Source: Chitinophaga pinensis
GTDB taxonomy: Bacteria; Bacteroidota; Bacteroidia; Chitinophagales; Chitinophagaceae
Direction: 5' to 3'
DNA: 18,991 nt
NCBI GenBank assembly: GCA_945866165.1
Contig: CAMBGO010000016.1
Coordinates: 1 to 18,991, forward strand
Shown piece by piece: positions 1 to 6,984 of this stretch (its first letter is position 1; the number at the start of each line of letters is the position of its first letter). A program made the position numbers and the translations under genes. The notes beneath the pieces are model-generated. The model had not been told where the DNA came from. It saw only the letters and a program-made list of their open reading frames with translations, and searched no databases.

Positions 1-257
1 TCAAGTGAACCTAAGTTTGTTTCGATGGTAGAAAGAATAGCCAATCCAACTTGTCTTGCTGCAAGCTTACCTTCTTCCATTGACATGTTTTCACCAACCC
101 TGCCTATGATGAGCGTACCGTCTTCTTTTACGGTACCATGACCAGATACATAGCAATAATTACCACTAATAAACAAGGGCTTGTATACGCCCAGTGGCTT
201 AGGTGCAGGAGGCAATACCAAACCCAATTTCAAAAAGTTTTCAGAAGCTGTACTCAT
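1..257 (-). CDS. RidA family protein (YjgF/YER057c/UK114), C-terminus cut by window edge
   Basis: Partial gene: 85 codons from an ATG at 257 run off the left edge with no stop. RidA-fold proteins are small cytosolic trimers; the best studied hydrolyse reactive enamine/imine intermediates released by PLP enzymes. Seen here: an N-terminal stretch rich in Pro and Leu, then a beta-strand region reading FISGNYCYVSGHGTV (about residues 30-44), then a GRVGENMSMEEGKLAARQ segment and a helix with AILSTIET. The GRVGE...EEG..AAR pattern resembles the RidA-like subfamily with a longer N-terminus rather than the short archetypal RidA. The catalytic Arg and Glu of true RidA lie beyond the window edge, so deaminase activity cannot be judged. 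It starts 12 nt after the stop of the GntP permease and is almost certainly co-transcribed with it. Family assignment is secure; the substrate is unknown. Confidence 0.85.
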   Translation of the reverse strand, partial: MSTASENFLKLGLVLPPAPKPLGVYKPLFISGNYCYVSGHGTVKEDGTLIIGRVGENMSMEEGKLAARQVGLAILSTIETNLGSL

Positions 258-269
258 GTTGTTTTTTTA

Positions 270-1583
270 TTATATAAATTGATTTAGAATAAATACGCCT
301 GCTAGTCCGCACACAGAAACGATTGTCTCCATGGTACTCCAGGTTTTAATTGTTTGCTTTACTGTTAAGTTAAAGTATTCTTTGAACATCCAAAAGGCTG
401 GATCATTGACATGCGAAAAGAAAAGGCTACCAGCACCTGTTGCCAGTACCATAAGACATGGATTCACGTTAGTTGAGGCAAGCATGGGAGCAACAATACC
501 AGCAGTGGTTAAACCAGCAACAGTTGCAGAACCAGTGCTCACTCTTATAATTGCAGCAACCAACCAGGCAAAAAAAAGTGGGTGCATGGAAAGAGAAGCA
601 ATTGGTCTGATCATTTGTTCACTCAACCCAGAATCAAGTAATATTTGCTTTAAGGCGCCGGCACCGGAAATAACCAAGAGTATCAGGGAAACTTCTTTGA
701 TCGCTTCACCCAAGGGAGTCATGATTGCATTTATTGTTTTGCCTTGTTTAATTCCAAGGGTATAAATAGCAACCAACAATGACAGCAGTAATGCAATGGA
801 AGGCTCACCAATTATGTGAATGATGGTTGTAAACGTATTTTTTTCCAGTTTGAACATAACTATCAAGGTATCAAGTCCAATTAATATAACAGGCAAAAAA
901 GCGGCCATCAGACTGGGAAAAACACCCGGGAGTTTTTCTTCATCTAATTGTTCAGCAACAAACACATCCAATGGCTTTGAAGTATATTTTTTTAGTCTAA
1001 TGGAAAACAACGGACCTGCTATGATGATTGTTGGAATGGCAATGATCAAACCATAAAAAAGAGTCATGCCAATATTGGCATTGAATTGTTGTGAGAGCGC
1101 GACCGGAGAAGGGTGTGGTGGTAAAAATCCGTGGGTAACAGATAAGGCGGCCAATGCAGGCAAACCGAGATAAACAGCAGGCAATTTAAAGCGAATTGAA
1201 ACAGTAATGATCAATGGCACCAAAATAACAAAACCCACTCCATAGAACAATGGTATTCCAATGATGAAAGCTGTTAGAACTAAAGCCCATTGAACATATT
1301 TGGTGCCTGCGATGTCAATCAATGCAGAAGATATTTTATTGGCAGCACCACTCTCTGCAATTAGCTTTCCCAACATCGCACCCATACAAAGAATAATCAA
1401 TAGTGAGCCCATGATATCGCCAATTCCTTTTTGTATGGATTGCATGATCTTCATAACATCCATGCCTGCAAATAAACCAGTTAGAATACAAACGATTAAA
1501 AATGAAATAAAGGGATTCAGCTTTGCGACGGTTATTAGCAAAACCAGTGAAGCAACGATCATCAAGATGAATAAAAATACCAT
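270..1583 (-). CDS. GntP-family permease (gluconate:H+ symporter family)
   Basis: Inner-membrane proton symporter of the Gnt family (437 aa, a normal length), which imports gluconate, related sugar acids or, for some members, D-serine. The protein is hydrophobic throughout, with about 12 or more predicted membrane segments. Recognisable family signatures are THGFLPPHPSPVAL at residues 150-163, a Gly-rich TGSATVAGLTTAG stretch in the C-terminal half, and SHVNDPAFWMFKEYF near the C-terminus. The ATG at 1583 begins directly with the first hydrophobic segment and leaves no room for a signal peptide. The next gene, a RidA-family protein, follows after 12 nt. A RidA-type partner hints at a substrate whose breakdown yields imines, such as a D-amino acid or hydroxy-amino acid, rather than gluconate; this is inference. 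An 8-bp hairpin lies three bases before the start codon. No gluconate kinase or dehydratase is in view. Confidence 0.9.
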   Translation of the reverse strand: MVFLFILMIVASLVLLITVAKLNPFISFLIVCILTGLFAGMDVMKIMQSIQKGIGDIMGSLLIILCMGAMLGKLIAESGAANKISSALIDIAGTKYVQWALVLTAFIIGIPLFYGVGFVILVPLIITVSIRFKLPAVYLGLPALAALSVTHGFLPPHPSPVALSQQFNANIGMTLFYGLIIAIPTIIIAGPLFSIRLKKYTSKPLDVFVAEQLDEEKLPGVFPSLMAAFLPVILIGLDTLIVMFKLEKNTFTTIIHIIGEPSIALLLSLLVAIYTLGIKQGKTINAIMTPLGEAIKEVSLILLVISGAGALKQILLDSGLSEQMIRPIASLSMHPLFFAWLVAAIIRVSTGSATVAGLTTAGIVAPMLASTNVNPCLMVLATGAGSLFFSHVNDPAFWMFKEYFNLTVKQTIKTWSTMETIVSVCGLAGVFILNQFI

Positions 1584-1586
1584 GCA

Positions 1587-1608
1587 GTTATCTTATTCTA
1601 AAGATAAC
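1587..1608 (-). promoter_or_regulatory. Inverted repeat overlapping a promoter-like box just upstream of the GntP permease
   Basis: Arms GTTATCTT (1587-1594) and AAGATAAC (1601-1608) are perfect 8-bp complements around a 6-nt loop. The repeat ends three bases before the ATG at 1583. On the minus strand it contains TATCTTTA, a 7 of 8 match to the Bacteroidota -7 element TAnnTTTG, about 15 nt before the start codon. No convincing -33 TTG is at the expected distance. It could be an operator over the promoter or, if transcription starts further upstream, an mRNA hairpin covering the start region. The repeat is directly visible; its function is inferred. Confidence 0.35.
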
Positions 1609-1643
1609 GTAAAATGGCATTAAACTGAATTGGAAGGAGACGG

Positions 1644-3026
1644 TTACTTTCCGATACAAAACTTCGAAAAAATGAAATCAAGCTGGTCGTCGTTGGTAAT
1701 CTCACCTGTAATTTCTCCTAATTGATATAGACACTGGCGAATATCGATTGCTAGAAGATCACCTGGAATACGCTGCTCCATGCCTTTTTTAATGGATTGA
1801 ATACTGACTTCAACTTTTTGCAGTGATTGAAAATGACGCGCATTGGTGACGATGGTATTTTCAGTATTCACTGCACCTGAAACTACTTTATGAATTAGTT
1901 GCTGCTTGAGTTCAGATAATTGAAATTGATGCTTAGCAGACAAGAAAAGCATGTTGCGTGAATTAAATTTCTTTTTCGCTGATTCAATTGCAACTGCATC
2001 ATCAACTTTGTTTCCTATCAGTAAAAATGATTTTGATTTTGCAACCAAATCATTTTCCATTTTCTGCAAGTCATTATTACTTTCTTCATTCACGTCAAAC
2101 ATATACAGCACAACATCTGCCTTCTCTATCTTTTCCATGGTGCGCTCAATGCCGATTACTTCAATTTCATCAGTACTGTTTCTAATTCCAGCAGTATCTA
2201 CCAATCGAAATAAAATTCCATCAATATTTAATAACTCTTCAATAGTATCTCTTGTTGTACCAGCAATGGAACTTACAATGGCCCTGTTTTCCTGTAACAA
2301 TGCATTAAGTAATGTAGACTTTCCTGCATTGGGTTTACCAACAATGGCTACACTCACTCCATTTTTGATTACATTACCTAGTTGAAATGACTGCAACAAT
2401 TCATTGACAGTAATTTGAATTCTATTGAGCAAAGAATGTAAGGCAGTTCGATCTGCAAATTCAACATCTTCTTGTGAGAAGTCCAACTCCAATTCTATTA
2501 ATGCAGAAAATTTTATAAGCTCTTCCCTCAGGGATGACAAGACATGCGAGAAGCCACCCCTTACTTGATTCAATGCGGTTTCCTGTGCAGCCCTCGTTCC
2601 TGATGCAATCAAGTCTGCTACTGCTTCAGCCTGTACAAGATCCATTTTCCCATTTAAAAATGCCCGTAGGGTAAACTCACCAGGCTTTGCAATTCTAGCG
2701 CCTTTCACAATACATGCTTCAATGATTTGTTGCTGGATATAAGGTGACCCATGACAAGATATTTCAACGATGTCTTCGCCAGTGTATGAACGGGGGGCAC
2801 GAAATAATGACAACACAACTTCATCAAGTGCAATATCATCCTTAATCAATACACCAATATGAAGTGAATTTCCTTTTTCCACAGTTAAGTCTTTTGAAGG
2901 AAACATGGAATTTATTAGTTCAATAGAACCAGCACCACTGAGCCTTATAACGCCTATTGCACCCACGCCAGGGGGTGTTGCCATTGCTACAATAAGTTCA
3001 TTCCAACTAGAGGCTTGATTTACCAT
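1644..3026 (-). CDS. mnmE: tRNA uridine-5-carboxymethylaminomethyl(34) synthesis GTPase MnmE
   Basis: Cytosolic GTPase that, with MnmG, installs the (carboxymethyl)aminomethyl group on U34 of tRNAs reading split codon boxes, using a methylene-tetrahydrofolate donor. At 460 aa it is full length. The N-terminal tetrahydrofolate-binding domain covers roughly residues 1-120 (ATPPGVGAIGVIRLSG at 16-31, KPGEFTLRAFLNGKMDLVQA at 114-133). A helical domain follows and carries the inserted G domain: G1 GKPNAGKS at 230-237, G2 TTRDT at 257-261, G3 DTAG at 277-280, G4 NKVD at 339-342. The protein ends in CIGK, the conserved C-terminal motif whose Cys is needed for the modification reaction. The start at 3026 gives the normal short N-terminus. 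It lies between the tonB terminator and the gntP unit, so it probably has its own promoter in the 36 bases upstream; TAATTTCG four bases before the ATG resembles a -7 box but lacks a partner -33 box. Confidence 0.98.
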   Translation of the reverse strand: MVNQASSWNELIVAMATPPGVGAIGVIRLSGAGSIELINSMFPSKDLTVEKGNSLHIGVLIKDDIALDEVVLSLFRAPRSYTGEDIVEISCHGSPYIQQQIIEACIVKGARIAKPGEFTLRAFLNGKMDLVQAEAVADLIASGTRAAQETALNQVRGGFSHVLSSLREELIKFSALIELELDFSQEDVEFADRTALHSLLNRIQITVNELLQSFQLGNVIKNGVSVAIVGKPNAGKSTLLNALLQENRAIVSSIAGTTRDTIEELLNIDGILFRLVDTAGIRNSTDEIEVIGIERTMEKIEKADVVLYMFDVNEESNNDLQKMENDLVAKSKSFLLIGNKVDDAVAIESAKKKFNSRNMLFLSAKHQFQLSELKQQLIHKVVSGAVNTENTIVTNARHFQSLQKVEVSIQSIKKGMEQRIPGDLLAIDIRQCLYQLGEITGEITNDDQLDFIFSKFCIGK

Positions 3027-3062
3027 GTTGCGAAATTACGGGTTCCTTCAACGTATGCGAAT

Positions 3063-3093
3063 AAAAAAGCCGTTCGTAAATACGAACGGCTTT
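3063..3093 (-). terminator. Rho-independent terminator of the exbB-exbD-exbD-tonB operon
   Basis: A perfect 13-bp inverted repeat, AAAGCCGTTCGTA (3066-3078) and TACGAACGGCTTT (3081-3093), with two bases at its centre. Read on the minus strand the hairpin is followed by a run of six T (3068-3063, partly shared with the stem). It begins 20 nt after the tonB stop codon and ends about 37 nt before mnmE, so it should separate the two transcription units. Confidence 0.9.
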
Positions 3094-3113
3094 CATGATA
3101 TTAATTTAGAAGA

Positions 3114-3962
3114 CTATTCTTCTGCTAGTTGGAATGTAACAGGCTGACGGCGATATGCTTTTACCTGACGTCCATTTTGTACTGCAGGCTTCCATTTTGG
3201 TCCTTTTTTAATGGCTGCAATGGCAATATCCGCAAGTTTAGTTCCAGGACCAAGGCATTTGGCTACCCCTGCTTCGCTGCAAGCCATTGCGCGAACTTCA
3301 CTCACTGCACCTTCTTTATCAACGATAAAGAGTACAACGACGGTTCCAGACCTACCATCATCTTGAAGTTGATCAATGTTTCTTTCAATTTCCCTAGATA
3401 CATAACGTGTCCAAGCACTTGTACCGCCAGGAAATTCAGCATCGATCTCTACTTTTTGGAAAACCTTGTCGTAATCGTCTTCTTTGGGTGCTTCAACAAC
3501 ACCACCGGCTTCAATTGGAGGAGCAACAATGCCCTCGTCTTTTATACCTTCTTGGTTAACAGTTCCGATCTTGGTTTCCTCCAGTTTTTCAATTTCTGGT
3601 GGCTTCTCTTCTTCTTTCACCTCTTCATCCTTAACCACTTTTGGTGGTGTGAATTTGGCCATCTCCACTTTAGGAGGCTCAGGTGGTTTTGGTGGGGGCG
3701 GTGGTGGTGGCTCAGGCTCATCTTGTTTGATTTCCTCAAGCTGCACCTCTTTGATGTCTACCGCACCTTTTTTCTGGCCCAAATCAAGAGAAGAAATGAA
3801 GGATGCGAGCAATATGAGCAACGCGAGGGAAGCTGTCAAAATCAGGGCATTCCTGAGACGCTTATTATAATCCTTGCGTAATTCATAAGCACCATAGTTC
3901 TTATTTCTACCCTCGAAAACGAGGTCGATTAATTCGGTACTTAAAATTTTATTAGCATCCAT
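3114..3962 (-). CDS. tonB: Energy transducer TonB
   Basis: Periplasm-spanning protein that passes energy from the ExbB/ExbD proton channel to TonB-dependent outer-membrane receptors. It has 282 aa. Visible organisation: a cytosolic N-terminus of about 37 residues with the NKNYGAYELRKDYNKRL motif typical of Bacteroidota TonB, one membrane segment at about 38-58, a periplasmic spacer with a Pro run at 85-97 and many Lys-Glu-Pro repeats up to about 160, and a C-terminal TonB domain at about 170-282 (EFPGGTSAWTRYVSREIE at 176-193, GPKWKPAVQNGRQVKAY near the end). The loop before the PKWKP motif is longer than usual and carries two cysteines, C228 and C236. It is the last gene of the exbB-exbD-exbD-tonB operon, 47 nt after the second exbD, and is followed by a strong terminator. 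Confidence 0.95.
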   Translation of the reverse strand: MDANKILSTELIDLVFEGRNKNYGAYELRKDYNKRLRNALILTASLALLILLASFISSLDLGQKKGAVDIKEVQLEEIKQDEPEPPPPPPPKPPEPPKVEMAKFTPPKVVKDEEVKEEEKPPEIEKLEETKIGTVNQEGIKDEGIVAPPIEAGGVVEAPKEDDYDKVFQKVEIDAEFPGGTSAWTRYVSREIERNIDQLQDDGRSGTVVVLFIVDKEGAVSEVRAMACSEAGVAKCLGPGTKLADIAIAAIKKGPKWKPAVQNGRQVKAYRRQPVTFQLAEE

Positions 3963-4009
3963 TTGTAATGCGTTTTAGTTGAGATTCAATTATCTACTTA
4001 TTTCACAAA

Positions 4010-4543
4010 TTACTTAATACCAGCCGCTGATTCTGTAATGGTTATCAGTTGGTATTCCTGAGGAGAAATATCAACCATTGCATAACGCTTAATACCATTG
4101 ATTGTCATCTCATCCAATATATCCACCGTATTTTTATAGGTAGCGTCTATTGTAGGTTTGATGATTACAACAAGATCTTCCGGATTGGTGTTTTGCCTTT
4201 TCCTGATGATCTCGTCACGGATGGTTTTAAAAGTTGCGGTTTTGATTTGGGTTGGATCCAGTCCTTCATAATAGTACACCACGTCTTGTTTTCCAAGCAT
4301 GATGGTGAAGGCTCCTGATTCCTTAACCTTGTTTTGATCTTCAGGCTTGTCCACATCCTTTGGCATGTAAAGGTTCATAGCCGTTGGTTGTGCCATTGTA
4401 GTGGTGAAAATGAAGAATGTAATTAGCAAAAAGCCCAAGTCAACCATCGGCGTCATGTCAACCGTTGTTGAAAGCTTTTTGGCCTTTTTTACACCTGGTC
4501 CTTTTTTTCCACCGCCATCGCCACCTGCATCTATATTAGCCAT
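4010..4543 (-). CDS. exbD: Biopolymer transporter ExbD/TolR (second of the operon)
   Basis: Inner-membrane subunit of the ExbB/ExbD proton channel that energises TonB (177 aa). The N-terminus is Gly- and Lys-rich (GGDGGGKKGPGVKKAKK, about residues 7-23) and cytosolic. A single membrane helix at about 33-50 follows the family motif DMTPMVDLGFLLITFFIF, in which D35 matches the essential proton-carrying aspartate. The rest is a periplasmic domain with the usual beta-strand pattern, including EDLVVIIKPTIDATYKNTVDILDEM. It starts 32 nt after the preceding exbD and is followed by tonB after 47 nt. It differs clearly from its neighbour in its tail and periplasmic sequence, so it is not a recent duplicate. 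Assignment is secure; whether the two ExbDs form one mixed complex is not visible from sequence. Confidence 0.94.
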   Translation of the reverse strand: MANIDAGGDGGGKKGPGVKKAKKLSTTVDMTPMVDLGFLLITFFIFTTTMAQPTAMNLYMPKDVDKPEDQNKVKESGAFTIMLGKQDVVYYYEGLDPTQIKTATFKTIRDEIIRKRQNTNPEDLVVIIKPTIDATYKNTVDILDEMTINGIKRYAMVDISPQEYQLITITESAAGIK

Positions 4544-4575
4544 ATGTTAAGGTTTAATTGAGTTTTTCAATTTAT

Positions 4576-5232
4576 TTACTTGTCTCCGTAGATTTGTTTT
4601 TGTCTTGTTTCATACAATGAAGTTCCAGCTGGAGCATCTTCAGGCGTTGTAACCAGCAAGAATTTATTCTGGTCATTCTTTTTGAATGCGTTAAGAATAT
4701 TCTTGAAATCTGGATACTTTGTTGCGTTGTCTGCTTTAATAAGCAGGTTCAACTTACGACCAGAATAAGCACTTAAGGCATCCCTGATCCAATAGTATAA
4801 TTCACCACCGGTAGAGTCTGCACATGGAATACCAGGCTGGGCTACTTTCTTAGCTTGCTCAGGATCCATTGCCAACAGGCTTTTCAATTGAGTGAAAGGC
4901 ACGCCAATACTTGGGGCATTCACGAACATTTTAATTTCGCTGGTTGTCAATCCCAATTTCCTTGTGTCATTCAAGTTTTGAATAAGCACTTGACGGAAGC
5001 TAGGGTTATCAACTGAAACAAATGCCCGTCCTTTGCTGTCAACCGAAACCATGAATGCATCTTTTTCAGGAAGCACCTGTGAAGAAACCGAATTGGGTGT
5101 AGTAACCTCAACAGGCTCTTCAGGCTTGAACTTCGTAGCAAGCATGAAAAACGACAAAATCAGAAATGCCACGTCCACGAAAGGAGTCATGTCGTTTACA
5201 GGGGCATGTTTTTTTATTTTGACACTTGGCAT
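4576..5232 (-). CDS. exbD: Biopolymer transporter ExbD/TolR (first of the operon, long form)
   Basis: Proton-channel subunit partnering ExbB in the TonB system. The short basic N-terminus MPSVKIKKHAPVNDMTPFVD leads straight into a membrane helix at about 17-34, with D20 at the position of the essential intramembrane aspartate. The periplasmic part is longer than in typical ExbD (218 aa against roughly 140-150 in classical proteins) and contains an insertion around residues 105-160 (QLKSLLAMDPEQAKKVAQPG and a following Cys-containing stretch) before the conserved LNLLIKADNATKYPDFKNIL segment. It lies 59 nt after exbB and 32 nt before the second exbD. Two unequal exbD genes behind exbB are a familiar arrangement in Bacteroidota; the role of the longer periplasmic domain is not established by anything seen here. 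Confidence 0.93.
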   Translation of the reverse strand: MPSVKIKKHAPVNDMTPFVDVAFLILSFFMLATKFKPEEPVEVTTPNSVSSQVLPEKDAFMVSVDSKGRAFVSVDNPSFRQVLIQNLNDTRKLGLTTSEIKMFVNAPSIGVPFTQLKSLLAMDPEQAKKVAQPGIPCADSTGGELYYWIRDALSAYSGRKLNLLIKADNATKYPDFKNILNAFKKNDQNKFLLVTTPEDAPAGTSLYETRQKQIYGDK

Positions 5233-5291
5233 GTTTACAATTTTAATATTTAGATTCTAAAAATTTGATTTTCCACAAGGGAGACCAAAAA

Positions 5292-6140
5292 TTACTTGTA
5301 TTGAGAAACAAAGCTTTGAGTAAGGGTGAAACCAGACTCATCAATACCATAAGTGATAGAATCGATTCTTGTTGTAAACACGTTGTACATCAACAATGCA
5401 ACAGATGATGTTCCAATACCAAGTGCAGTATTATACAATGCTTCAGAGATACCTACAGCAAGTTCTGCAGCAGCACCTGATCCACCTTCTTCACCAAGAG
5501 ATGAGAATGATTTGATCATACCCAATACTGTACCCAATAGGGCCACAAGTGTACCGAGTGAAGTTAGTGTTGAAAGGAATACAAGATTCTTCTGCAACAT
5601 TGGAAGCTCCAACGCAGTTGCCTCTTCTACTTCCTTTTGAATTGCATGAACTTTTTGCTCTGTATTCAAAGAACCTTCGCCAATCATTTCTTTGTACTTT
5701 TTCAAACCAGCTTTCATAACATTGCCCACGCTACCCTTTTGCTTATCGCACTCAGCGATTGCAGCGTCAACATTTTTGTTTGCAAGGTGAAATTGAACTT
5801 TTCTTACAAATTCTCCGATTGCGCCAGAACCTGTTGCTCTCTTGATGGTAAGGAAACGCTCAATTGAAAAAGTGACTACCATTAGGAAACATCCGATCAA
5901 CAAAGGAACGATGATACCACCTTCGTAAGCACGATTCCAAGCACCTTTTGGACCTTTGTGACTAGGCCAGAATCCACCTTCAAGATCAGGCTTTGTAAAA
6001 CTGTCTGGATTACCCAAAATAAATCTCCAGATACAATATCCAGCAATCAAACAGATGATTGGAGCTAGATAAGAAATTGCGTTACCACTTGCTTTGGGTG
6101 AAGCTGTCTTTGCAGCTGCATTTGGTTTTGTTTCAGCCAT
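5292..6140 (-). CDS. exbB: MotA/TolQ/ExbB proton channel family protein
   Basis: Inner-membrane proton channel core that works with ExbD to power TonB. It has 282 aa and four predicted membrane segments: about 22-43, 75-97, 186-209 and 237-257. The last three match the standard three-helix ExbB/TolQ core; the extra N-terminal helix and the FWPSHKGPKGAW loop are common in longer Bacteroidota members. Conserved core motifs are LVFLSTLTSLGTLVALLGTV (186-205), followed by GMIKSF, and AELAVGISEALYNTALGI (225-242) in the pore-forming region. The large cytosolic loop (about 100-185) is rich in charged helices. It is the first gene of the operon exbB-exbD-exbD-tonB. The ATG at 6140 is preceded by a 263-nt intergenic region shared with the divergent metalloprotease, where its promoter must lie. 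Confidence 0.94.
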   Translation of the reverse strand: MAETKPNAAAKTASPKASGNAISYLAPIICLIAGYCIWRFILGNPDSFTKPDLEGGFWPSHKGPKGAWNRAYEGGIIVPLLIGCFLMVVTFSIERFLTIKRATGSGAIGEFVRKVQFHLANKNVDAAIAECDKQKGSVGNVMKAGLKKYKEMIGEGSLNTEQKVHAIQKEVEEATALELPMLQKNLVFLSTLTSLGTLVALLGTVLGMIKSFSSLGEEGGSGAAAELAVGISEALYNTALGIGTSSVALLMYNVFTTRIDSITYGIDESGFTLTQSFVSQYK

Positions 6141-6403
6141 GACGTTCGTTTTTGTTTTAAGATTTAGTTTTTTCTAAATAATTTTTATGATCTCAGCTAA
6201 ACTCTTGAATCAGGTTTAAACTGAATGAAGAATTTAACTGAGATGGCAAGATAATAAAATTGATTAAAAAAATGTCAATTGGAAAAAAAATTAAAAATTT
6301 ATCAATATCCGTGATTAGGACCCTTGGATATCCTATAAATTTTGAAATTTTATGGTTTTCTGCGATAAACATATATATTTAAACTTCATAAAAGATATAA
6401 AAT
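6141..6403. promoter_or_regulatory. Divergent intergenic region holding promoters for exbB and the metalloprotease
   Basis: 263 nt, strongly AT-rich with several A/T runs (6266-6273, 6283-6297), between two divergent genes, so it must contain two promoters. For the plus strand, TATATTTA at 6374-6381 matches the Bacteroidota -7 consensus TAnnTTTG at 7 of 8 positions, about 22 nt before the ATG, but the nearest TTTG (6341-6344) is 29 nt away, longer than normal. For the minus strand a weak candidate is TTG at 6278-6276 with a TATCTTGC box at 6253-6246, giving a leader of about 105 nt. No riboswitch or small RNA was recognised. The boxes are tentative. Confidence 0.4.
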
Positions 6404-6982
6404 ATGAAGCATTTATCGCTAAACAGCAGCATTTTTGGCATCTTGTTACTTTTGTTGTTACACATCCAGACCTCAGCACAAAAAAAACCTAAAGACAACA
6501 AGTCTTCGATCCCAACTTTACCGGTAGCTCCGCCTGCCACTCCTACCCCATCTACAAAAACAGGAATAAAACTATATAAAGAGGTTATTACTGCAAAAGC
6601 AAAAAGCAACAAGGGATTGTTTATTGTTCACAAGGTGGATGAAAAATACTATTTCGAATTAGAAGAAGCACTGTTTGGAAAAGAGATTATGGCAATCACT
6701 AGATATTCTAAAATTGCCGGTGGTGGCGGAATCTATGGAGGAGAACTTGCAAATCAACAGGTGGTAAAATTTGAAAAAGGGCCAGATAATAAAATTTTTA
6801 TTCGGGTTGTAACATTAATAAGCGTCGCTGATTCAAGTCAACCAATATACAAAGCAGTAAGGAACTCAAACCTAGACCCCATCGTAGCTTCATTTGATAT
6901 CAAGTCGCTGGGTAAAGATTCGAATGGTGCTGTTATTGATGTAACTGATTTCCTAGAGGAGACAACCAACCGATTTCAATAA
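6404..6982 (+). pseudogene. Zinc-dependent metalloprotease, N-terminal fragment (signal peptide, DUF5118 and start of DUF5117), frameshifted
   Basis: First 192 codons of a large exported metalloprotease of the DUF5118/DUF5117/DUF4953 type. A Sec signal peptide is clear (hydrophobic run LLLLLLH, likely cleavage after A25 in TSA-QKK). It is followed by a Pro/Thr-rich linker and the DUF5118 region (YKEVITAKAKSNKGLFIVHK, about residues 53-72, EKYYFELEEALFGKEI), then the start of DUF5117 with VKFEKGPDNKIFIR and SNLDPIVASFDIKSLGKDS. After DVTDFLE (residue 185) this frame leaves the family pattern, reads a few foreign residues and stops at 6982. The expected continuation GDNQPISINSQ is present one base back. 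Alone this fragment lacks all catalytic residues. The ATG at 6404 gives a textbook signal peptide. Confidence 0.85.
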
Positions 6983-6984
6983 AT
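6949..6984 (+). other. Site of -1 frameshift joining the two metalloprotease halves
   Basis: The upstream frame is open until TAA at 6980-6982; the downstream frame is open from 6949, just after an in-frame TGA at 6946-6948, to the stop at 8953-8955. The family pattern DFLEGDN... is restored if one base is gained at 6956-6960, most simply if a GGG lost one G (CTAGAGGAGAC instead of CTAGAGGGAGAC). The repaired protein would have 850 aa, with the active-site helix at 464-474. No classical slippery heptamer is present. Loss of a base in the genome, a sequencing error in a short G run, or recoding cannot be told apart from this sequence alone. Confidence 0.8.

Noticed and set aside
331..765. Plus-strand open frame of 144 codons opposite the GntP permease
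   Set aside because: Antisense shadow of a gene with unmistakable GntP motifs; no coherent domain and no promoter of its own.
3129..3881. Long open frame (250 codons) on the plus strand opposite tonB
   Set aside because: It is the exact antisense of tonB; its Trp/Phe-rich composition simply reflects the Pro/Lys/Glu-rich linker of TonB read backwards, and it has no family features.
6141..6403. Riboswitch or small RNA in the exbB-metalloprotease intergenic region
   Set aside because: The region is mostly A/T runs without stable extended stems or any recognisable riboswitch core.
6949..6984. Programmed -1 frameshift signal in the metalloprotease gene
   Set aside because: No slippery heptamer of the X XXY YYZ type and no evident downstream pseudoknot; a base loss or read error is simpler. 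Kept only as an alternative in the finding.
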